Of a stretch of 7,367 bases of DNA, positions 4,906 to 7,367 are shown piece after piece. The position numbers were made by a program, and so were the translations under genes. Under the pieces are notes generated by a model. That model did not search any database. It worked only from the letters and a program-made list of their open reading frames with translations, and was not told the DNA's origin. The stretch's first letter is position 1; the number at the start of each line of letters is the position of its first letter. The stretch comes from Patescibacteria group bacterium UBA918 (GTDB taxonomy: Bacteria; Patescibacteriota; Minisyncoccia; Phycocordibacterales; UBA918): assembly GCA_002293845.1 (NCBI GenBank), contig DBEA01000004.1, positions 1-7,367 on the forward strand, in the 5' to 3' direction.

Positions 4906-6003
4906 CTAGACAAGGAACTCGATCACATCGCCGTCTTTGACGATGTATTCCTTGCCTTCGGTGCGTAACTTACCAGCTTCTCTGGCTTTAGCCAAGGAAC
5001 CGGCATTGACCAGATCTTCGAAGGCGACCACTTGCGCCCTGATGTACTTGGTCTCGAAATCGCTATGAATGGCGGCTCCGGCCTGCGGGCCGGTCGATCC
5101 TTGCTCCACGGTCCAAGCGCGCGTCTCCTTCTCTCCGGTAGTGAAGTAAGACATCAAACCTAGCCGGTGGTAGCAGGCGCGGATCAAAGACTCGATGCCG
5201 CTGTCTTGCGCACCGTATTCGCGCCGAAACTCCAACTTCTCGTTCTCCTCGAGATCTTTGAGCTCGTGCTCCATGCCGGCGTCGACGATGACGTATTCGG
5301 ACCCGGAGGACGCGAAGAAATCGACGAGCCTCTGCCACCGTTCGTCGTTCTGTTCGTCAAGATTATACGAACCCTGCTTGCGGTTGCAGACGTAGAGAAA
5401 CGGCTTCATGGTGAGCAAATGGAGGCCTCTGACGATCTTTTTCTCTTCGATGGTCATGTCGAACGAGTTCGCCAACTGACCGCCCTCGAGATGTGGTAAT
5501 AGACGGGCAAGTACGGCTTGCTCGGCTACGGCCGTCTTGTCGCCGCGCTTGGCGTCGCGCTCCACGTTCATAAGCCGTTTAGAGACGGTTTCGGCGTCGG
5601 CCAAAACGAGCTCTAGGTTGATGACCTCGATATCGGCCAACGGATCGACCGTACCTGATACATGGTGAATATCACTGTCTTCGAAGATACGCACCACCTC
5701 GGCGATCATGGAAACCTCCCGGATGTTCGCTAGAAACTTGTTGCCCAGACCCTCGCCCGAAGCGGCTCCCCGTACCAGTCCGGCGATGTCGACGAACTCT
5801 ACGATGGCGGGGATGATCTTCTCGCTACCGGAGATCTTGGACAACGTCTCCAAACGCGGATCAGGTACGGCCACCACACCTACCGACGGATCGATGGTGC
5901 AGAAAGGGTAATTTTCGGCCGGCACCGAACTGCGAGTTAGCGCGTTGAATAACGTGCTTTTCCCCACGTTCGGCAGACCGACGATACCAACGGATAATTG
6001 CAT
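4906..6003 (-). CDS. ychF: YchF/OLA1-family ATPase
   Basis: This 365-aa protein belongs to the Obg-like P-loop ATPases that associate with ribosomes and are tied to stress and redox responses in other bacteria. G1 is GLPNVGKS (9-16). The switch region has NYPFCTIDPSVG (31-42), and G3 is DIAG (72-75), leading into LVRGAASGEGLGNKFLANIRE, typical of the family. A coiled-coil helical insert follows (about 130-200). The G4 position reads NRKQ (207-210), where YchF/OLA1 proteins usually have NxxE. The C-terminal TGS domain (about 283-365) includes TTGEKETRAWTVEQGSTGPQAG and ends EGKEYIVKDGDVIEFLV. Length matches the family (about 363). The ATG at 6003 is fixed by the conserved N-terminus; no clear SD precedes it. 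A small membrane-protein gene follows by 15 nt. Confidence 0.97.
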   Translation of the reverse strand: MQLSVGIVGLPNVGKSTLFNALTRSSVPAENYPFCTIDPSVGVVAVPDPRLETLSKISGSEKIIPAIVEFVDIAGLVRGAASGEGLGNKFLANIREVSMIAEVVRIFEDSDIHHVSGTVDPLADIEVINLELVLADAETVSKRLMNVERDAKRGDKTAVAEQAVLARLLPHLEGGQLANSFDMTIEEKKIVRGLHLLTMKPFLYVCNRKQGSYNLDEQNDERWQRLVDFFASSGSEYVIVDAGMEHELKDLEENEKLEFRREYGAQDSGIESLIRACYHRLGLMSYFTTGEKETRAWTVEQGSTGPQAGAAIHSDFETKYIRAQVVAFEDLVNAGSLAKAREAGKLRTEGKEYIVKDGDVIEFLV

Positions 6004-6064
6004 ACCGCGTTAGACTAGCAAATCTTCATCCTAAAACCAACCACAGATAATGAGCAGGCTGATC

Positions 6065-6097
6065 AACAGGTAAAAAATATACCTGTTAACAGGTATA
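6065..6097. promoter_or_regulatory. Three AACAGGTA boxes forming a 20-bp perfect palindrome, candidate operator
   Basis: AACAGGTA occurs at 6065-6072 and 6088-6095 (plus strand, 23 nt apart) and in reverse at 6080-6087. The last two abut, giving a perfect palindrome from 6078 to 6097 (TATACCTGTT plus its complement). The first and second also form an inverted repeat with a 7-nt gap. It lies 62-94 nt upstream of the ychF ATG and contains -10-like hexamers (TTATAC, TATATT on the minus strand). This is the layout of a dimeric repressor site with an extra half-site. Confidence 0.55.
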
Positions 6098-6145
6098 AAG
6101 TTGTGCCAACATCTTATATTAATTGATTATGGGGCACCAGGTGCG

Positions 6146-6469
6146 CTATCGCCTGATTGTACGAGGAATGCGTCCGTTCCTGAAAACTCCATACGGGACC
6201 GCGTGGAGAGCGGAGGACGAGACGAACCTCACCTCCTTCAACCCATACGGATGATCCTGGCCCACATTGCCTGATCTCCGCATGATTTCGAACTCAATGA
6301 CACCGTTGTTGAGGCCGGCAACAAAGTGCCGGCCGCCCTCGATGACGAGCTTGGCGCCATTATGACCCCTAGCTTCCATTTTGTGCCTGACGGTCATCGA
6401 GTCGACGAACCGTTTTAGGTCACGCGGAAGTTCTTTAGGGAAACTTCCATAGTCCACGGAAAACGACAT
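6146..6469 (-). CDS. Hypothetical protein (107 aa)
   Basis: I do not recognise this protein. The start is ATG at 6469 because AAGGAGGG lies seven bases upstream, an excellent SD; a longer reading from GTG at 6520 has no SD. The protein is soluble and basic, with no signal peptide or membrane helix. A predicted amphipathic helix (about 14-31, PRDLKRFVDSMTVRHKM) is followed by short alternating hydrophobic stretches that look like beta strands (KLVIEGG, HFVAGL, VIEFEIMRRSG, LKEVRFVSS), and a basic tail RNGRIPRTIRR that could contact nucleic acid. It ends TAG at 6146. Upstream is a structured leader with a terminator, so its expression may depend on read-through or on a weak -10 (TATATT, 6512-6507). 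Confidence 0.7.
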   Translation of the reverse strand: MSFSVDYGSFPKELPRDLKRFVDSMTVRHKMEARGHNGAKLVIEGGRHFVAGLNNGVIEFEIMRRSGNVGQDHPYGLKEVRFVSSSALHAVPYGVFRNGRIPRTIRR

Positions 6470-6533
6470 TGTTTGGCCCTCCTTTGGCCTCTCCGAAACG
6501 ACCGACAATATAGCAGACACATCTAAAATAAGA

Positions 6534-6579
6534 AAGACCGCCGGTTTCCACTCCTTTCAGGTGGCCATTAGGCGGTCTT
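6534..6579 (-). terminator. Intrinsic terminator or attenuator upstream of the 107-aa gene
   Basis: Arms 6534-6542 and 6571-6579 pair perfectly over 9 bp. The long loop holds a smaller 4-bp stem (CCAC 6548-6551 with GTGG 6561-6564). On the minus strand the stem ends in CTT and is followed by TCTTATTTTAG, a T-rich tract. It lies between the 11-codon ORF with its hairpins and the 107-aa gene, so it could end an independent short RNA or act as an attenuator. Confidence 0.6.
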
Positions 6580-6588
6580 GGTTTCAAC

Positions 6589-6616
6589 TTGTCGTTGTCA
6601 CTTGTGACAACGACAA
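6589..6616 (-). repeat. 13-bp perfect hairpin in the leader RNA
   Basis: Arms 6589-6601 and 6604-6616 are perfectly complementary over 13 bp with only two bases between, so the RNA would form about a 12-bp stem closed by a CAAG tetraloop. No T-tract follows. It is one of the structured elements of the transcript expected from the promoter at 6725-6754. Confidence 0.6.
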
Positions 6617-6623
6617 TGAATAT

Positions 6624-6645
6624 CGTCGAGGGTCATACCCTCACG
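6624..6645 (-). repeat. Second hairpin in the leader RNA
   Basis: GAGGGT (6628-6633) pairs with ACCCTC (6637-6642) around a 3-nt loop, extended by CGT/ACG outside a single bulged base. It lies 16 nt after the stop of the 11-codon ORF, at a distance where a ribosome held on that ORF could affect folding downstream. Confidence 0.45.
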
Positions 6646-6661
6646 AGCCACCGATGAAAGC

Positions 6662-6697
6662 TCAGACGACGAACGACACAAACATCATGCCGGACAT
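6662..6697 (-). CDS. 11-codon leader peptide or microprotein
   Basis: ATG at 6697 is preceded by GAGGAG at 6-nt spacing, one of the best ribosome sites in the window. The frame encodes MSGMMFVSFVV and stops with TGA at 6662. The peptide is hydrophobic (Met, Phe, Val). It is the first ORF of a transcript expected to start about 20 nt upstream at 6718. Hairpins and a terminator follow, as in peptide-controlled attenuators. No amino-acid run strong enough to name an effector is present. It could instead be a free-standing microprotein mRNA. Confidence 0.45.
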   Translation of the reverse strand: MSGMMFVSFVV

Positions 6698-6724
6698 GAT
6701 TGTCTCCTCTTGTTGAACGGATAG

Positions 6725-6754
6725 ATTATACACCCTTCTCAGCTAATTTTTCAA
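6725..6754 (-). promoter_or_regulatory. Strong sigma-70-type promoter for the leader RNA
   Basis: TTGAAA (6754-6749, five of six) and a perfect TATAAT (6730-6725) are separated by 18 nt on the minus strand. The -10 overlaps the TAA stop of the oxidoreductase gene, and the -35 lies inside its last codons. Transcription should begin near 6718. This is the best promoter match in the window and supports a separate transcription unit covering the 11-codon ORF, the hairpins and perhaps the 107-aa gene. Confidence 0.65.
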
Positions 6755-7310
6755 CGTCAGTTAGCCAGTCGGCGCGGCAGACGTCGTCCACTTTGTCGCA
6801 TGGACCGAAAGCTGTGACCTTAGTGTCGATGCCGGCGAATTCCAGAATGCCGTACTGTATCTCATTGGTGAAATCACCGAACTTCCACCAGGTCTGAAAC
6901 GGACTGTGCGTGCCGGCGACGATGATGACGCGCGCGGTTTTGCCGGTCAGGCGCTGGATAAGTTTCTTCGTCACCTTATCAAAATTGAAAGCGAAACCCG
7001 GAAGCCACATGCGGTCGAAGAGGCCTTTCATGATGGCCGGCATGGTACACCACCAGTTCGGATAGACGAAAACCAGGTGGTCGGCGGCGCGGATCTTTTC
7101 TTGGAGATCGAGGAGATCCGGCTCGAGCGGTTGGATCTCTTTGTACCCTTTGTGAAGGATCGGGTCGAACTGCAGTTCGCTCACATTGACGCGCGTCACT
7201 TCGTGACCAGCGGCGCGAGCCGCGCTCTCATAGCGATCGGCGATCTGTCCGGAATAGGTCTCCTTATCCGGGTTGCCTAGAAAAACCAAGATCTTTTTTG
7301 TATCAGACAT
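6726..7310 (-). CDS. Flavodoxin-fold NAD(P)H:quinone oxidoreductase-like protein
   Basis: This 194-aa cytosolic flavoenzyme belongs to the NQO/KefF/MdaB-like group (Flavodoxin_2 family), which moves two electrons from NAD(P)H to quinones or similar acceptors using bound FMN or FAD. KKILVFLGNPDKETYS (5-20) is the first beta strand and flavin-phosphate loop. ADHLVFVYPNWWCTMPAI (76-93), continuing with MKGLFDRMWLPGFAF, is the family's most conserved block, with the WW...P.KG..DR signature. ARVIIVAGTHSP (126-137) is the next core strand and flavin-contacting loop. Length fits the family (about 190-200). The ATG at 7310 gives the standard N-terminus; no SD is visible. The substrate cannot be told from sequence; in an organism with little respiration it may serve redox balance or detoxification. 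Confidence 0.9.
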   Translation of the reverse strand: MSDTKKILVFLGNPDKETYSGQIADRYESAARAAGHEVTRVNVSELQFDPILHKGYKEIQPLEPDLLDLQEKIRAADHLVFVYPNWWCTMPAIMKGLFDRMWLPGFAFNFDKVTKKLIQRLTGKTARVIIVAGTHSPFQTWWKFGDFTNEIQYGILEFAGIDTKVTAFGPCDKVDDVCRADWLTDVEKLAEKGV

Positions 7311-7337
7311 TGTCGATCACGTTAAAATTAGTCTCCC

Positions 7338-7367
7338 AAGTATAACAAAGCGGCGGGGCCGAAGGCC
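7338..7367. repeat. AAGTATA plus the left half of a GC-rich palindrome (copy 3, truncated)
   Basis: AAGTATA (7338-7344) is followed by ACAAAGCGGCGGGGCC, then GAA, then GGCC at the window end. The centre GGCC-GAA-GGCC is already symmetric, so the sequence should continue CCGCCGCTTT if this is the same kind of palindrome as at 50-90, which also begins AAAGCGGCG. On the minus strand the palindrome would lie upstream of the oxidoreductase gene, with TATACT (7344-7339) as a possible -10 about 29 nt before its ATG. No -35 is seen. Confidence 0.45.

Noticed and set aside
6130..6145. Hairpin GCACC/GGTGC as terminator of the 107-aa gene
   Set aside because: The arms are separated by one base and cannot fold as an RNA stem-loop; no T-tract follows.
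6470..6520. Longer start (GTG at 6520) for the 107-aa gene
   Set aside because: No SD precedes it, while ATG at 6469 has AAGGAGGG at 7 nt.
1..7367. Transposon, phage, toxin-antitoxin or defence genes
   Set aside because: No transposase, integrase, nuclease or toxin motif was seen in any credible frame on either strand.

Overview
The window looks like a stretch of chromosome from a Patescibacteria (CPR, probably Parcubacteria-type) genome. The reasons are a compact leucyl-tRNA synthetase with a KMSKR loop, a DUF5671-type membrane protein of the kind common in that group, and a sigma-region-4 protein fused to a HARE-type helix-turn-helix domain. This placement rests on remembered family resemblance, not on a search. 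All convincing genes lie on the minus strand, so the biological reading order runs from high to low coordinates. The standard code (TGA = stop) fits: leuS and the small gene after ychF both end in TGA.

In reading order: (1) a flavodoxin-fold NAD(P)H:quinone oxidoreductase-like gene (7310-6726), preceded by a GC-rich palindrome cut by the window edge. (2) A strong promoter (TTGAAA-N18-TATAAT) whose -10 overlaps that gene's stop codon. It drives a roughly 190-nt leader or small RNA with an 11-codon ORF behind an excellent Shine-Dalgarno (SD) sequence, two hairpins and a terminator. (3) A 107-aa protein of unknown function (6469-6146). (4) An intergenic region with three copies of AACAGGTA forming a perfect 20-bp palindrome, then ychF (6003-4906). 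(5) A 49-aa single-pass membrane protein gene (4890-4741), 15 nt behind ychF with its own SD, then a terminator. (6) An extended -10 promoter, a 17-bp hairpin almost at the transcript's 5' end, and a 7-nt-periodic spacer leading straight into the ATG of a DUF5671-like membrane protein (4540-3647). (7) leuS (3577-1232), with a promoter whose -10 lies in one arm of an 11-bp inverted repeat and whose SD lies in the other. (8) A sigma-region-4/HARE-HTH regulator (1142-114), preceded by a promoter-like pair or a short leader ORF and followed by an 18-bp perfect palindromic terminator.

The known genes are translation and housekeeping functions (LeuRS, YchF), one redox enzyme, one envelope protein and one regulator. 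I see no defence system, transposon, CRISPR array, tRNA or rRNA. The unusual content is between the genes. A module made of a GC-rich palindrome beginning GCGGCG-like, followed (minus strand) by TACTT-type heptamers and then a start codon, occurs at least twice and probably three times. Three genes with no visible SD contrast with several that have strong ones. The leuS, ychF and 6.5-6.7 kb intergenic regions each carry symmetric elements placed exactly where they would affect expression. All regulatory calls are inferences from sequence alone.
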